Below are positions 1 to 8,455 of a DNA stretch of 59,350 nt, piece after piece. The DNA is from Flavobacteriales bacterium (lineage in GTDB: Bacteria > Bacteroidota > Bacteroidia > Flavobacteriales_D > Crocinitomicaceae), in NCBI GenBank assembly GCA_947505255.1, contig CANNKP010000002.1:1-59350 (forward strand), read 5' to 3'. A program made the position numbers and the translations under genes. Under the pieces are notes generated by a model. That model did not search any database. It had not been told where the DNA came from and was given only the letters and a program-made list of their open reading frames with translations. Each line of letters starts with the position of its first letter. The stretch's first letter is position 1.

Positions 1-93
1 AATAGATGTGAGGCCGGGACCTAAAAACAAATGTAAAATCCTCCTTGAATTTCTCTTAGTGATGAATTGTTTAACCTTTTAAATAATGAAATC

Positions 94-447
94 ATGAAAA
101 AAGTAGTTTTAAGCGCATTGTTGTTTATTGCATTAAACAGTAGCGCACAGCTTGGTGTTATTACCCTTAACGGAAAAGAACAAACTTATTACGGACAATG
201 GTTTGTAAGAAACTCTAAAGAATACAAAGATCATTTAATGTATTATGATCAAAGCCAAATTGTCGATTCTGTCTTATTAAATATTTTGGAACCATGGGAA
301 TTATCTCGTTTAGATAGTAAAAAAGACGATGATGGTGATTTGTATTGGGTTGTCGACAATGAAAATGGATTCAGTGCAACGATTTATCTAATAAAGATAG
401 ATGAAAAAGATTCTCAAATTGTAATTGTGACAAGTGAAAATGAGTAA
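94..447 (+). CDS. Small exported protein, hypothetical
   Basis: I do not recognise this family. The ORF track starts at a TTG (67), but the ATG at 94 gives a clean signal peptide (MKKVVLSALLF... ending at SSAQ), so I chose 94; the mature protein is about 100 residues. The rest is a polar, acidic, beta-looking domain with no cysteines or recognisable motif. It is probably periplasmic or surface exposed. It stands alone: the next plus-strand gene starts about 175 bp downstream with no obvious terminator between. Only the secreted location is supported; no function is assigned. Confidence 0.6.
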   Translation: MKKVVLSALLFIALNSSAQLGVITLNGKEQTYYGQWFVRNSKEYKDHLMYYDQSQIVDSVLLNILEPWELSRLDSKKDDDGDLYWVVDNENGFSATIYLIKIDEKDSQIVIVTSENE

Positions 448-622
448 GCTTAATAAATTAAGTTCAAATGGATAAGTGATAATAACAAGAAAAGGTTTCA
501 AAACAAAAGTTCTTGAACAAATACATCCACTTGTTAAATGAAGACCTAATACTTGAAAATAACATATTATTTTATCAGGATGATGATTAGGAAATTGAAT
601 AAATAACTTAAAACAACAAAAA

Positions 623-1252
623 ATGAACAATCAAATAGAAACAAATAACATCTTTCAAAAAATGAATGATCACGCTATAATAACGCGGTATAATCAAGAA
701 CTTGGAAATCCAGGTTGGACAAGTTCGAGAGGTGTTTTTTTAACAGCATTAAACGCTGAATTTAAAGAAAGAGGAATAGACTGTGCGGCAATATCCAACG
801 ATGGAAAAGGGCTGAATTTAAGCAAGGAATATGAGGCATTTATTTCTGGTAAAAAGGTATTTCTGAAAAAGGATTTCCTACAACCTGAAACGCATTTAAA
901 ACTCGAATTCAAAAGCGAAAAAGCAGCTGAAACTGTGGAATGTTATTTTAAAAGAACGCAAGCGCATTCAATTAATTTGTTTCAACTATTAGAAGAAACT
1001 GGTCGAGCGTTGTTGCTTTCGTTTGAGCACGAGCATTTACAAACCACCATCGATGGAACAGGAATTCACAATTATTTAATGGCTGGTTTTGATGAAAACA
1101 ATAAGTTGAATGGTGTGAGCTTTTTCAATCAATCAGGGACTGGAACGTTTGGCATTTTAACACAAGCAAAAAGTGTGTTGATTTTTCACCAAGATCAGTT
1201 TGAATTTTATGCAACTGAGATAGCAAGTTTTGTTTTGGTGAAGGCAATTTAA
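623..1252 (+). CDS. Hypothetical cytoplasmic protein
   Basis: This 209-residue protein has no signal peptide or membrane segment and no family I recognise. The coding frame has steady codon use like its neighbours, and the start follows an A-rich leader typical of this phylum. The middle holds charged helices and the second half alternates hydrophobic and polar residues, suggesting a small globular alpha/beta fold. It is followed after about 23 bp by another hypothetical gene and then the amidohydrolase, so the three may be co-transcribed. The minus-strand ORF overlapping it (694-912) is a shadow. Confidence 0.6.
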   Translation: MNNQIETNNIFQKMNDHAIITRYNQELGNPGWTSSRGVFLTALNAEFKERGIDCAAISNDGKGLNLSKEYEAFISGKKVFLKKDFLQPETHLKLEFKSEKAAETVECYFKRTQAHSINLFQLLEETGRALLLSFEHEHLQTTIDGTGIHNYLMAGFDENNKLNGVSFFNQSGTGTFGILTQAKSVLIFHQDQFEFYATEIASFVLVKAI

Positions 1253-1275
1253 ATAATCATTTATACTGCAGAAAT

Positions 1276-1701
1276 ATGAGAAATCAAAGTATGAGTAACC
1301 AAGATATATTTCCCATGAGCGCTGAGAAACGTGCTCAGGGTTATGGAACCTTTCCCTATGTAATCGTTCGTATACAGGGAGCTGTTTACATGCAATTCCC
1401 AATCCACTTTTATACTGAATCAAATCCACAAAAACCAGGATTACGCGTGCGTGTAGATTCGCTAAATGATGAGAAACAAAATTTCCATGACTTATTTAAT
1501 GTGATTCGGCAGTTTGATCAACAAATCAACACTATTGATGCTAAGGCATTGAAAATGTGCTTGGTGCTTTCTCCTCTTGTCTGTCATTTCTTTGAAGACG
1601 ATACATTCAAGTTTTCAGACGAAATACCCGAAGGAGGAAGTTTAATAGACGCTAATTATAAGATGCTCGCTATGAATTCGCCACATTACATAATCGATTA
1701 A
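1276..1701 (+). CDS. Hypothetical protein, possible operon partner of amidohydrolase
   Basis: The protein is 141 residues, soluble, with no recognised domain. The start at 1276 gives MRNQSMSNQ; an internal ATG at 1291 (MSNQDIFPMS) is equally possible. It lies between another hypothetical protein and the N-formylglutamate amidohydrolase, with only 11 bp to the latter, so it is probably in the same transcript. The body mixes aromatic and charged residues and ends in a hydrophobic segment. No catalytic motif is visible and no function is assigned. Confidence 0.6.
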   Translation: MRNQSMSNQDIFPMSAEKRAQGYGTFPYVIVRIQGAVYMQFPIHFYTESNPQKPGLRVRVDSLNDEKQNFHDLFNVIRQFDQQINTIDAKALKMCLVLSPLVCHFFEDDTFKFSDEIPEGGSLIDANYKMLAMNSPHYIID

Positions 1702-1712
1702 CCAGCAACAAC

Positions 1713-2519
1713 ATGAGAAATAATGCAAAAAAAATAATTCTTCATATCCCACATTCTTCTATCAAAATCCCATTGAAGGATGGATTTATTGTCAATGAAG
1801 AAATTCTTGAAAACGAGATACTGATTCTTACTGATTGGTACACCAATGATTTGTTTCATGCGGAAAATCAACATCGAGTGATTACCGATTTTTCACGCAT
1901 TTTTTGTGATGTGGAACGATTCTCGGATGATGGAGAAGAAATCATGGCGCAATTCGGAATGGGTGCTTTATATGAAAAAACCGATTCCGGTGAACCACTT
2001 AGGATTGTTTCAACCGAATTGCGTGAAAGAATTATAAAAGAGTATTATGAACCGCATCATCAAAAATTAACTATTGCAGTTGAAGAACAACTCTATCTTT
2101 TTGGTGATGCTTTGATCCTTGATTGTCATTCTTTTCCTGATATTCCTTTAAATCGGAGTTTGTGTAAAAGTCCAAATCGTCCAGATTTCAATATTGGAAC
2201 GGATAAGTTTCACACCCCTGATAAGCTGATTGAAACGTGTTTTAATTTTTTCAAAAATACTGGCTATACAATTGGAATTGATGTACCCTACACTGGTTCA
2301 ATTGTCCCTATGAAATATTATCAGAAGAATAAAAATATTCAATCAATTATGTTAGAAGTAAACAGAAAGTTATACTTAAAAGAAGACAGTAATGAACCTT
2401 CTGATACCTATGAGCAGACAAGAGGAGTGGTACAAGATTTTATTGGGTTAATATCCGAATGGAGAATACAGAGCAGCCCTCAGTATAATTTTCCAAAAGG
2501 GATCAGGCCAATCTATTAA
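1713..2519 (+). CDS. N-formylglutamate amidohydrolase family protein
   Basis: The N-terminus (IILHIPHSSIKIP) and following blocks (RIFCDVERFSDDGEE, GMGALYEKT, LILDCHSFP) are the conserved signatures of the N-formylglutamate amidohydrolase (FGase, PF05013) family, metal-dependent enzymes related to zinc carboxypeptidases. The canonical member releases formate from N-formyl-L-glutamate in histidine breakdown. At 268 residues it has normal length and no signal peptide, so it should be cytoplasmic. No other histidine-degradation genes are near, so the substrate may differ. It ends a three-gene run; the next gene is convergent and separated by a strong terminator. Confidence 0.85.
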   Translation: MRNNAKKIILHIPHSSIKIPLKDGFIVNEEILENEILILTDWYTNDLFHAENQHRVITDFSRIFCDVERFSDDGEEIMAQFGMGALYEKTDSGEPLRIVSTELRERIIKEYYEPHHQKLTIAVEEQLYLFGDALILDCHSFPDIPLNRSLCKSPNRPDFNIGTDKFHTPDKLIETCFNFFKNTGYTIGIDVPYTGSIVPMKYYQKNKNIQSIMLEVNRKLYLKEDSNEPSDTYEQTRGVVQDFIGLISEWRIQSSPQYNFPKGIRPIY

Positions 2520-2596
2520 ATCAGCCAAGGTGAAACAATATTTTGTTACTTTTTTATTATGCACGCATTTATTTAAAAACCTTAAAAATTAAAGCT

Positions 2597-2680
2597 ATGA
2601 AAACTTCAATAATCGCATTTTTAGCAATCACACTTTGCAAACTAGCTGCATATTCAGAACTTAATGTCAATCATTACTAG
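2597..2680 (+). pseudogene. Orphan signal-peptide remnant
   Basis: A 27-codon ORF (MKTSIIAFLAITLCKLAAYS...) looks like a signal peptide and stops after about eight further residues. The leader before it is A-rich like a real start. It is likely the 5' stump of a decayed secreted-protein gene, but a genuine micropeptide cannot be excluded. Confidence 0.35.
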
Positions 2681-2768
2681 CCTCAGTATGAAATTTGGTC
2701 AAATTGCCAAAGAAATGCATCAAAGATTCGTTTCTGCTGTAATTTCCAGTTGGATTATTTTTTCGTAT

Positions 2769-2813
2769 AAATAGCCCTTTTTGTTGACCGTAAGTAAACA
2801 AAAAGGGCTATTT
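2769..2813. terminator. Bidirectional intrinsic terminator
   Basis: A perfect 17-bp inverted repeat (AAATAGCCCTTTTTGTT and its complement) with an 11-nt loop is flanked by A/T runs on both sides. It lies between the plus-strand 1713-2519 group and the convergent minus-strand gene ending at 2819, so it probably serves both. Confidence 0.85.
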
Positions 2814-2818
2814 TTCGA

Positions 2819-3478
2819 TTATTTCACAGTTGTGATTTCGATTTCCTCATTTTCAGAACCGTTGGTTTCGAAAGCGTTATCATAGAACTTTCCAACTTGC
2901 TTTTTCCAAAATATAATCTTTTCGGCCCTAATATCAACTGTAGTTTTTGGAAGTTGAATTTTTACGGTTTCATTCGATGTGTTTTGGCTTAAAATCCAAT
3001 AGTATCCAAAACTTAACGTAGGACCATCCATTAATTCCTCATTGGATTCAGAAATATACATACCTATTGAACCAGTGTTAGGAACTTTTGTTAAGTCGTT
3101 GATTCCACTAAAAACAATCGGATGACCTTCTAAATCAAAACAATAAACTCTATTACTATTTATCATAAATGCCATAACAACCTGTCCTTCTTGTAATCGG
3201 GCATTGCCACTTGAAAACATTTGATTTCCAGTGTATAAATAGCCATCTGGAGAGGTTACAACTGGTCCATCGTCAGTATATTCAATATGTGCGCCATACG
3301 AATCAACTTCTTCTTCGGAACCGGGCATATAAGGCATGTAATCAAACTCCATTTTAAGTTGTTGAGCGTATTTCGCATTGTTGTTAACAAGGTAGAACCC
3401 AGGTACGAATTCGGTTTGAGAAAAAACCTGAAAGTTAAAGGTAAGTCCAATTAGTATAATTAAATATCTCATTTTCAT
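2819..3478 (-). CDS. Exported hypothetical protein
   Basis: The product has a clear signal peptide (MKMRYLIILIGLTFNF..., cleavage near VFSQ). I use the ATG at 3478, not the track's TTG at 3505: a TATATTTG promoter box lies at 3503-3510, so the upstream codon would be inside the promoter region. The mature protein of about 200 residues is beta-rich with many aromatic and acidic residues and no recognised family. It is probably periplasmic or surface located. It is transcribed alone and ends at the bidirectional terminator. Confidence 0.65.
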   Translation of the reverse strand: MKMRYLIILIGLTFNFQVFSQTEFVPGFYLVNNNAKYAQQLKMEFDYMPYMPGSEEEVDSYGAHIEYTDDGPVVTSPDGYLYTGNQMFSSGNARLQEGQVVMAFMINSNRVYCFDLEGHPIVFSGINDLTKVPNTGSIGMYISESNEELMDGPTLSFGYYWILSQNTSNETVKIQLPKTTVDIRAEKIIFWKKQVGKFYDNAFETNGSENEEIEITTVK

Positions 3479-3502
3479 AGTAGTTATTTTATTTTGTATT
3501 CG

Positions 3503-3510
3503 CAAATATA
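3503..3510 (-). promoter_or_regulatory. Bacteroidota-type -7 box (TATATTTG)
   Basis: On the minus strand this reads TATATTTG, matching TAnnTTTG of the Bacteroidota primary sigma factor. It would start transcription about 15-20 nt before the ATG at 3478. No convincing -33 TTG was seen at standard spacing. Confidence 0.5.
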
Positions 3511-3540
3511 AAATATATAATGTAAATTATTAATTAGGAA

Positions 3541-3735
3541 GATAAAAATAATTTATCATGAACATTCAAATCGTCCATTTCGATTTTTTCATCAAGAATT
3601 TTCATTGTCATTTCAATCAAAAAATGTAGGTTTTTGAGGAAGACTTTTTCTCCATTTGCGGCTTCAAGAAACAGGAGTGATGTGAAAGGTAAAACTATAT
3701 TAAACAACGCTAAATATATAGTAATTAAGAGAAAA
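3541..3735. repeat. Left copy of locus-flanking diverged direct repeat
   Basis: This segment aligns by eye, same orientation, with 35580-35760. The best block includes the identical stretch TCAATCAAAAAATGTAGGTT and continues for about 140 bp at roughly three-quarters identity. On the minus strand both copies encode a similar peptide (NLHFLIEMTMKIL here, NLHFLIELTIKIV there), so the repeat is probably a relic of a protein gene, perhaps a transposase end. The two copies bracket the entire signalling locus. Confidence 0.65.
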
Positions 3736-4061
3736 CTCAGAACCACTCTGAGACGTTTTTAGAGACAGTTCTAAAGCCCCGTATTTATTAAAAAGTAGGG
3801 GGTTTGAATTTTACAATAATACATAACTTGTCTCTTAAATGAAAATCCAGATAACTTAATCCAGATAATTTTATTACAAAGAGCAGATTTTAAGCTTTTT
3901 GATTGATTCTATCATTAGATTATTTATATATTTACAATTGAAAATGACCATTATTCAAAATTCCTCGTTTAAATACAAAGGAATTTTAAATTTTAGTTGA
4001 ATTTTTGAGCTTATTCGTTACCACCCTAAATACTTACTTATTCATTTATAATTTAAATAAA

Positions 4062-4877
4062 ATGACACTGAAAAAGCTATTACTACTTTTTAGTATTGGA
4101 ATGAATTGTTTTGTTTTTGGTCAACGATCAAAAGAAACTATTTTAGGATTAAAAAAAGGAGATAAATGGGTTGATGAAATAACCAATCTGGATAAAAAAA
4201 TCACCGAGAAAACTGATTCATTAAGTTTATTTCAGGACACGGTCACTTCTCAAAAACACACAATTAATAATCTTTCATCCGATTTAAAGACACGCAAAGA
4301 ATTAGATCGTTACAGTAAAATTGGTGATCAATATTGGATGAATACAAACCTTGATGTTACATCATTAAACGATGGGACAAAATTGAGGTTAGCTCAATCA
4401 AAGGAAGATTGGGACGATTGCTTCAATAATAAGATTCCGGCATATTGCATTCACCAGAATGATTCGCTCGAAAAGAATGGGTTATTATATAATATTCATG
4501 CTCTTAACTCAGGCAAATTAGCTCCAGAAGGGCTTTTCATTCCAACAAAACAAGATGTAGACTCATTGATTTCTTCCTTTGGTACGCTTCAATCTTCTGC
4601 ATCTCTTATCTTAAAAAGTAACCAAAAGGACTCATGGGAAAATCCTGGCTTGGATTTATTTAATATGAATATCAATCCAGATGGATTTCGTTTAAATGAT
4701 GGGCATGATTGGTATACAGATAATAAAGTTTATTTTTTCCATGAAGATGTTAAAGAATCAGTATCATTTTTTGTGTTTAGTGGTTTCTCAGATAAGATTA
4801 ATTTTTTGAGTCGAAATATCTCATCGGATAATGTGAATTATGGCATGTATGTGCGATGTTTAAAAGTAAATAAATAA
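4062..4877 (+). CDS. Exported FISUMP-domain protein with coiled coil
   Basis: The ATG at 4062 gives a signal peptide (MTLKKLLLLFSIGMNCFVFG); the track start at 4005 adds an implausible leader. Residues about 30-85 form a heptad-like coiled coil (KKITEKTDSLSLFQDT...). The rest matches the Fibrobacter succinogenes major paralogous domain (FISUMP, TIGR02145): DQYWMNTNLDV near the start, PAYCIHQND, LLYNIHAL, then GLFIPTKQDVDSL. FISUMP belongs to the C-type-lectin/FGE-like fold group and is usually a surface binding domain. It opens the signalling locus, 25 bp upstream of the zinc-ribbon FHA gene, and the same domain recurs fused to the kinase at 18226. Confidence 0.75.
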   Translation: MTLKKLLLLFSIGMNCFVFGQRSKETILGLKKGDKWVDEITNLDKKITEKTDSLSLFQDTVTSQKHTINNLSSDLKTRKELDRYSKIGDQYWMNTNLDVTSLNDGTKLRLAQSKEDWDDCFNNKIPAYCIHQNDSLEKNGLLYNIHALNSGKLAPEGLFIPTKQDVDSLISSFGTLQSSASLILKSNQKDSWENPGLDLFNMNINPDGFRLNDGHDWYTDNKVYFFHEDVKESVSFFVFSGFSDKINFLSRNISSDNVNYGMYVRCLKVNK

Positions 4878-4902
4878 GAAATAAAAACAAAAAAGTATAG
4901 TT

Positions 4903-5553
4903 ATGAATGGTTTTAAGAAATGTAATAACGGTCATTTTTACAAAGAAGATTTAAACGCTTGCCCATATTGTCCGGGAGGTAAGCCTGCAGGAAATAGCAA
5001 TGCTGGAGGGGATTTAGATAAAACAATGATTCCTGGTGCAGGAGGAAATTCTGATACTGCGAAAACAGAAGTTTTTGGTAATACTTCCTTAAGTGGTGAG
5101 CAAACAAAAGTTTTTGGAGGAGGAAATAGCGGTGCAAGTGCTGCACCAAAAGATTTGGGCCGCACCTTTATTGGTGGCGTTACAGATTCTGAAGAAGTGG
5201 ATGATTCTGGAAAAAAAATAGAAACAGCTCCACGATCTGCTAGAAGAATTGTTGGTTGGATTATTTCATACACATTGGATCCAATGGGAGTCGATTATCG
5301 TATTTATGAAGGAAGTAATACAATTGGCAGAAATCCAGGTAATACTATTACAATAACAAAAGATGTCACTATCTCTGGCGAACATGTTAATATATTATTT
5401 AGACAAGGAAAATTTTATGTCAAAGATAAAATGACAGCCAATGGTACTTATTTAGATGGAGAAGAACTTGAGGTTGAAAAGGCGTATCAGATGAAAGATG
5501 GAAATGAATTACGCATTGGAGATACTGTTTTCAAATTTAAATCATGTGATTAA
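4903..5553 (+). CDS. Zinc-ribbon FHA adaptor with repeated Thr motifs
   Basis: A short Cys cluster at the N-terminus (KKCNNGHFYKEDLNACPYC) resembles a small zinc ribbon. A Gly/Ser/Thr-rich linker (about 25-105) follows, then an FHA domain (about 126-216) with all signature residues: TIGRNPGN, ISGEHVNI, ANGTYLDG. FHA domains bind phosphothreonine. The linker repeats a Thr-containing motif (KTMIPG, KTEVFG, QTKVFG, RTFIGG), plausible phospho-acceptors. No signal peptide or membrane segment, so cytoplasmic. It sits directly upstream of the vWA-FHA, PP2C and kinase genes and may be a soluble hub that is phosphorylated by one kinase and read by other FHA proteins (inference). Confidence 0.85.
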   Translation: MNGFKKCNNGHFYKEDLNACPYCPGGKPAGNSNAGGDLDKTMIPGAGGNSDTAKTEVFGNTSLSGEQTKVFGGGNSGASAAPKDLGRTFIGGVTDSEEVDDSGKKIETAPRSARRIVGWIISYTLDPMGVDYRIYEGSNTIGRNPGNTITITKDVTISGEHVNILFRQGKFYVKDKMTANGTYLDGEELEVEKAYQMKDGNELRIGDTVFKFKSCD

Positions 5554-5581
5554 TTATTAAATAATTTAAATAGTAATCCCC

Positions 5582-7120
5582 ATGAAAAATATCATACTTT
5601 TTCTCCTCATCCTATGCTGTTGGAATAATGTTTCATTTGCACAAAAAACAGGTCTAGATGTTAGAGAACAAAATCTATCTGAATTTCCACTTGTTAAAGG
5701 TAAATTATGGGCGCGGAATCCCGATGGAATAAAAACGGAATCCGTAAGTTTTTATGAAAATGATTTACCTATTGCAATAAATTTTCAGAGTTATACAAAG
5801 GTAGATTCAATTGCTAAAAATAAAAGTATTTTATTTCTGGTTCTTAATACTCCGAATAAAAAGGAGATGGATTGGTATAAAAATGTTTTAAAAGAAGCGA
5901 TAAGAAAAGGGGCAATTCATAAAGGAGACAAAATCGAGATTGTATCATTTGGCTGTAAAGTAAAAGAGCAACTTTTATTTCCGAGTACAATCAATTTTAC
6001 CGATAATGCGGATGCTTTGTTTCATAAAATTGACTCAATTACAATCAATAAAAGACCTAATGTTTGTTCGGAAAGATCACATATTTACCTTGCGATTAGT
6101 GAAGCACTTGAACTTTATAGCACAGTGAATATTAAAATGCCATCTGCAATTTTTGTTTTAGCGGATGACCGAGCATTACAACCTGTTTTTCAAGGAGAAG
6201 AGACAGGTCCACGTTCAAAAAGGTTGAACATTCCAATTTATAGTATCTCTTATTTTAAGAAGAATACCTATTACGATATCAAGGATTTGTGCGCGCAAAC
6301 ATATGGTCTTTATTATAGCGATAGCGAAAATAATAGTGAGACTGCATCAAATAAACTTTTGCAATTTCTAAATGATTTCAATCAACGATATGCAGGTGTT
6401 ATTTATCCATTTAGTTATACATCAACATTCGAAAAAGATGGGAAAACGCATTCAGTTAAAATTGATTCAAAAGAAGGTCAATCAGGCTTTGCACTATTAA
6501 CTCCTAGTAAAAATTTATTCGAATGGATTGCATCAAATATGGTTCTTTCAATCATTCTTTTTATACTTTTTGTAGGAATTGGAATTATTCTTTTTCAGTT
6601 TAACAAGAAAAATAAATTAAAGAAAATTGAACTTGAGTTAAAACAAAAAGAGCAAATGTCTGAAATGGAAAGACATCAGCAAGAATCTGAGATGAAGTTG
6701 AGTAACCAAGAAATGGAGCTAAACCGAATCAAAGAGGAAGAAACGCGTAAGCGAGATTCTGAATTACGCAATCAAAATGAACAAAGTCAAAAAGTGGATG
6801 ACGAACAACAATTGAGAAAAATGTTGGAAAGAGGAAATCTTCCTTGGTTCGAATTCCGTTTTGAGAATGAATCAGGTCAAAGTCAAATAGATTCACCGCG
6901 ATTTACAGTTGGACGTGATGCTTCAAATAATTGGAGAGTAAATCATCCAACAGTTTCTCGCAACCATTTCATTTTGACGTTTAGAGATTACACATACACC
7001 ATAAAAGATTTAGGTAGTTCGAACGGCCTTATCGTTAATGGAAATAAAACGAATGAAATTCAATTGAAACACGGAGATCATATTCAAGTTGGAGATATCT
7101 CATTAACCTTTCATATTTAA
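5582..7120 (+). CDS. Membrane vWA-like protein with C-terminal FHA domain
   Basis: Domain order in 512 residues: signal peptide (1-20), a von Willebrand A-like region (about 80-265) outside the inner membrane, one transmembrane helix (about 318-340, VLSIILFILFVGIGIILF), a charged coiled coil (about 342-415), and a cytoplasmic FHA domain (about 440-510; VGRDASNN, VSRNHF, GSSNGLIVNG). The vWA-like strand KSILFLVLNTPNK lacks the DxSxS metal site, so metal binding is doubtful. With the following PP2C and kinase it forms a vWA/PP2C/kinase triad of the kind described for bacterial stress modules. It may couple a periplasmic signal to phosphothreonine binding inside the cell. Confidence 0.8.
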   Translation: MKNIILFLLILCCWNNVSFAQKTGLDVREQNLSEFPLVKGKLWARNPDGIKTESVSFYENDLPIAINFQSYTKVDSIAKNKSILFLVLNTPNKKEMDWYKNVLKEAIRKGAIHKGDKIEIVSFGCKVKEQLLFPSTINFTDNADALFHKIDSITINKRPNVCSERSHIYLAISEALELYSTVNIKMPSAIFVLADDRALQPVFQGEETGPRSKRLNIPIYSISYFKKNTYYDIKDLCAQTYGLYYSDSENNSETASNKLLQFLNDFNQRYAGVIYPFSYTSTFEKDGKTHSVKIDSKEGQSGFALLTPSKNLFEWIASNMVLSIILFILFVGIGIILFQFNKKNKLKKIELELKQKEQMSEMERHQQESEMKLSNQEMELNRIKEEETRKRDSELRNQNEQSQKVDDEQQLRKMLERGNLPWFEFRFENESGQSQIDSPRFTVGRDASNNWRVNHPTVSRNHFILTFRDYTYTIKDLGSSNGLIVNGNKTNEIQLKHGDHIQVGDISLTFHI

Positions 7121-7129
7121 ATTATAGCG

Positions 7130-8455
7130 ATGAAATATAGAAATCATTCAATCACAAATGTTGGTAAAGTAAGAAGTGCCAATGAGGATAATTTTGGAGA
7201 TGCGTTAACTCCAAATGGGCACTTATTTGTTGTGTGTGACGGCATGGGTGGTCACGTTGGAGGTGCAAAAGCTTCCTCTATTGCAGTAGCAAGTATCACT
7301 GAATATTTTATGCGCGAGCAATATGGTAATGTTATTCAAGCAATTGATAGAGCATTGTCTTTTGCAAATGAACAGATCTTTGCCAACGCATTGAGTGAAC
7401 CAGAATTAAAAGGAATGGGCACAACTGCAGTTGTGCTTATCGTTTCAGGAAATGATTGCTTCATTGGCCATGTTGGCGATAGTCGTATTTATTTAAAATC
7501 GAACAATAAATTACACCGCATAACGAAGGACCATTCATTTGTTCAAACGTTAGTGGATTCTGGTGTAATCTCAGATGATGAAGCAGAAAGCCACCCAAAT
7601 AAAAATCAAATTTTAAAAGCACTTGGAACTTCATCTGTGGTTGAAGGAACAATAAGTCAAATGCCTATTCAAGTTAAAACTGGAGATGTATTCTTACTTT
7701 GCTCAGACGGGTTGAATGGAATGGTGAATGATAAAGGAATTGAAATGATGTTGCAAGGAAATAATTTGCAACAAGCAGGAGATGACTTAATTCGCGCAGC
7801 ACTTGATGCTGGTGGAAATGATAACGTTACGGCAACACTTGTTGCAATTGATGAAAGTGTTTATTCCAAATCGATTTTTGTTGATTTTAACCCCGTTAAA
7901 AAGTTTGATGGTGCAAGTACACAAACATATTCTGCAGCGCCTGCACCAAATAAAAGTGTGGGTGGCGTGCTTTTTTCCGCAAAAGGAATCGCATTGATTG
8001 GAACTGTTGTCGTTTTATTAGGTGTTATAGGTTATTTTTTATTGACTGGGAACGAACCGCAAGAAAGAACATTAGCTGGAGATAAAAAAGAAATGGACTC
8101 AACTGTTGCAAATTTACCAACTGTTGAAGATGATAAAGGTGGGGATGAAAAGCCTAAAACGAAGGCTGCTGAAAAACCAAAAATTAAGGCTGAAGCCCCA
8201 AAAAATCAAAAACCAAAAGAAGAAGAAAAACCTAAAGTAGAAGCTGGAAATTCAGCAACAATGAAACAACATACAGTTGCCAAAAACCAAAACTTGAAAG
8301 ATGTATTAACAATATGCAAAGTATACTGTAAAAATCTGACTTTGGAAAAAATTAAATCTGCAAATACTCAATTATCAAAAGAGATAAAAAATCAAGTTGA
8401 TTCAGAAACAGAATTTATTAAAAAAGGTACCACACTTTTTATTCCTTGTGATTAA
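7130..8455 (+). CDS. PP2C-type Ser/Thr phosphatase, membrane-anchored, LysM-like tail
   Basis: Residues 1-240 are a complete PPM/PP2C phosphatase: RSANEDNFGD, VVCDGMGGHVGG, GMGTTAVV, GHVGDSRIYL, LLCSDGLNGMV and GGNDNVTATLV hold the metal-binding aspartates. One transmembrane helix (about 286-305) follows, then a Lys/Pro/Glu-rich spacer (about 340-372) and a C-terminal module (about 379-441) resembling a degenerate LysM (HTVAKNQNLKDVL...LFIP). The catalytic half is thus cytoplasmic and the tail periplasmic, perhaps touching peptidoglycan. It is the only PP2C seen among ten kinases and is the obvious general eraser for the locus. The next gene starts at the base after its stop codon. Confidence 0.92.
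   Translation: MKYRNHSITNVGKVRSANEDNFGDALTPNGHLFVVCDGMGGHVGGAKASSIAVASITEYFMREQYGNVIQAIDRALSFANEQIFANALSEPELKGMGTTAVVLIVSGNDCFIGHVGDSRIYLKSNNKLHRITKDHSFVQTLVDSGVISDDEAESHPNKNQILKALGTSSVVEGTISQMPIQVKTGDVFLLCSDGLNGMVNDKGIEMMLQGNNLQQAGDDLIRAALDAGGNDNVTATLVAIDESVYSKSIFVDFNPVKKFDGASTQTYSAAPAPNKSVGGVLFSAKGIALIGTVVVLLGVIGYFLLTGNEPQERTLAGDKKEMDSTVANLPTVEDDKGGDEKPKTKAAEKPKIKAEAPKNQKPKEEEKPKVEAGNSATMKQHTVAKNQNLKDVLTICKVYCKNLTLEKIKSANTQLSKEIKNQVDSETEFIKKGTTLFIPCD

Larger units (their letters stand above)
3479..4061. other. Gene-free interval before the kinase locus
   Basis: This 583-bp AT-rich stretch holds a promoter box at 3503-3510, the left copy of the locus-flanking repeat (3541-3735), and a small hairpin CTCAGA/TCTGAG at 3736-3752. 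The minus-strand ORF at 3534-3746 falls inside the repeat and looks like a coding relic. The remaining 300 bp before 4062 shows only weak promoter-like AT tracts. Confidence 0.6.

Noticed and set aside
1-93. A reading frame ending at base 24 (CEAGT then stop) as the tail of an upstream gene
   Set aside because: Too short to support and no family could be recognised.
3534-3746. ORF of 70 codons as a real gene
   Set aside because: It lies in the flanking repeat, its right-hand counterpart is broken by stop/frameshift, and the start is weak; treated as a coding relic.
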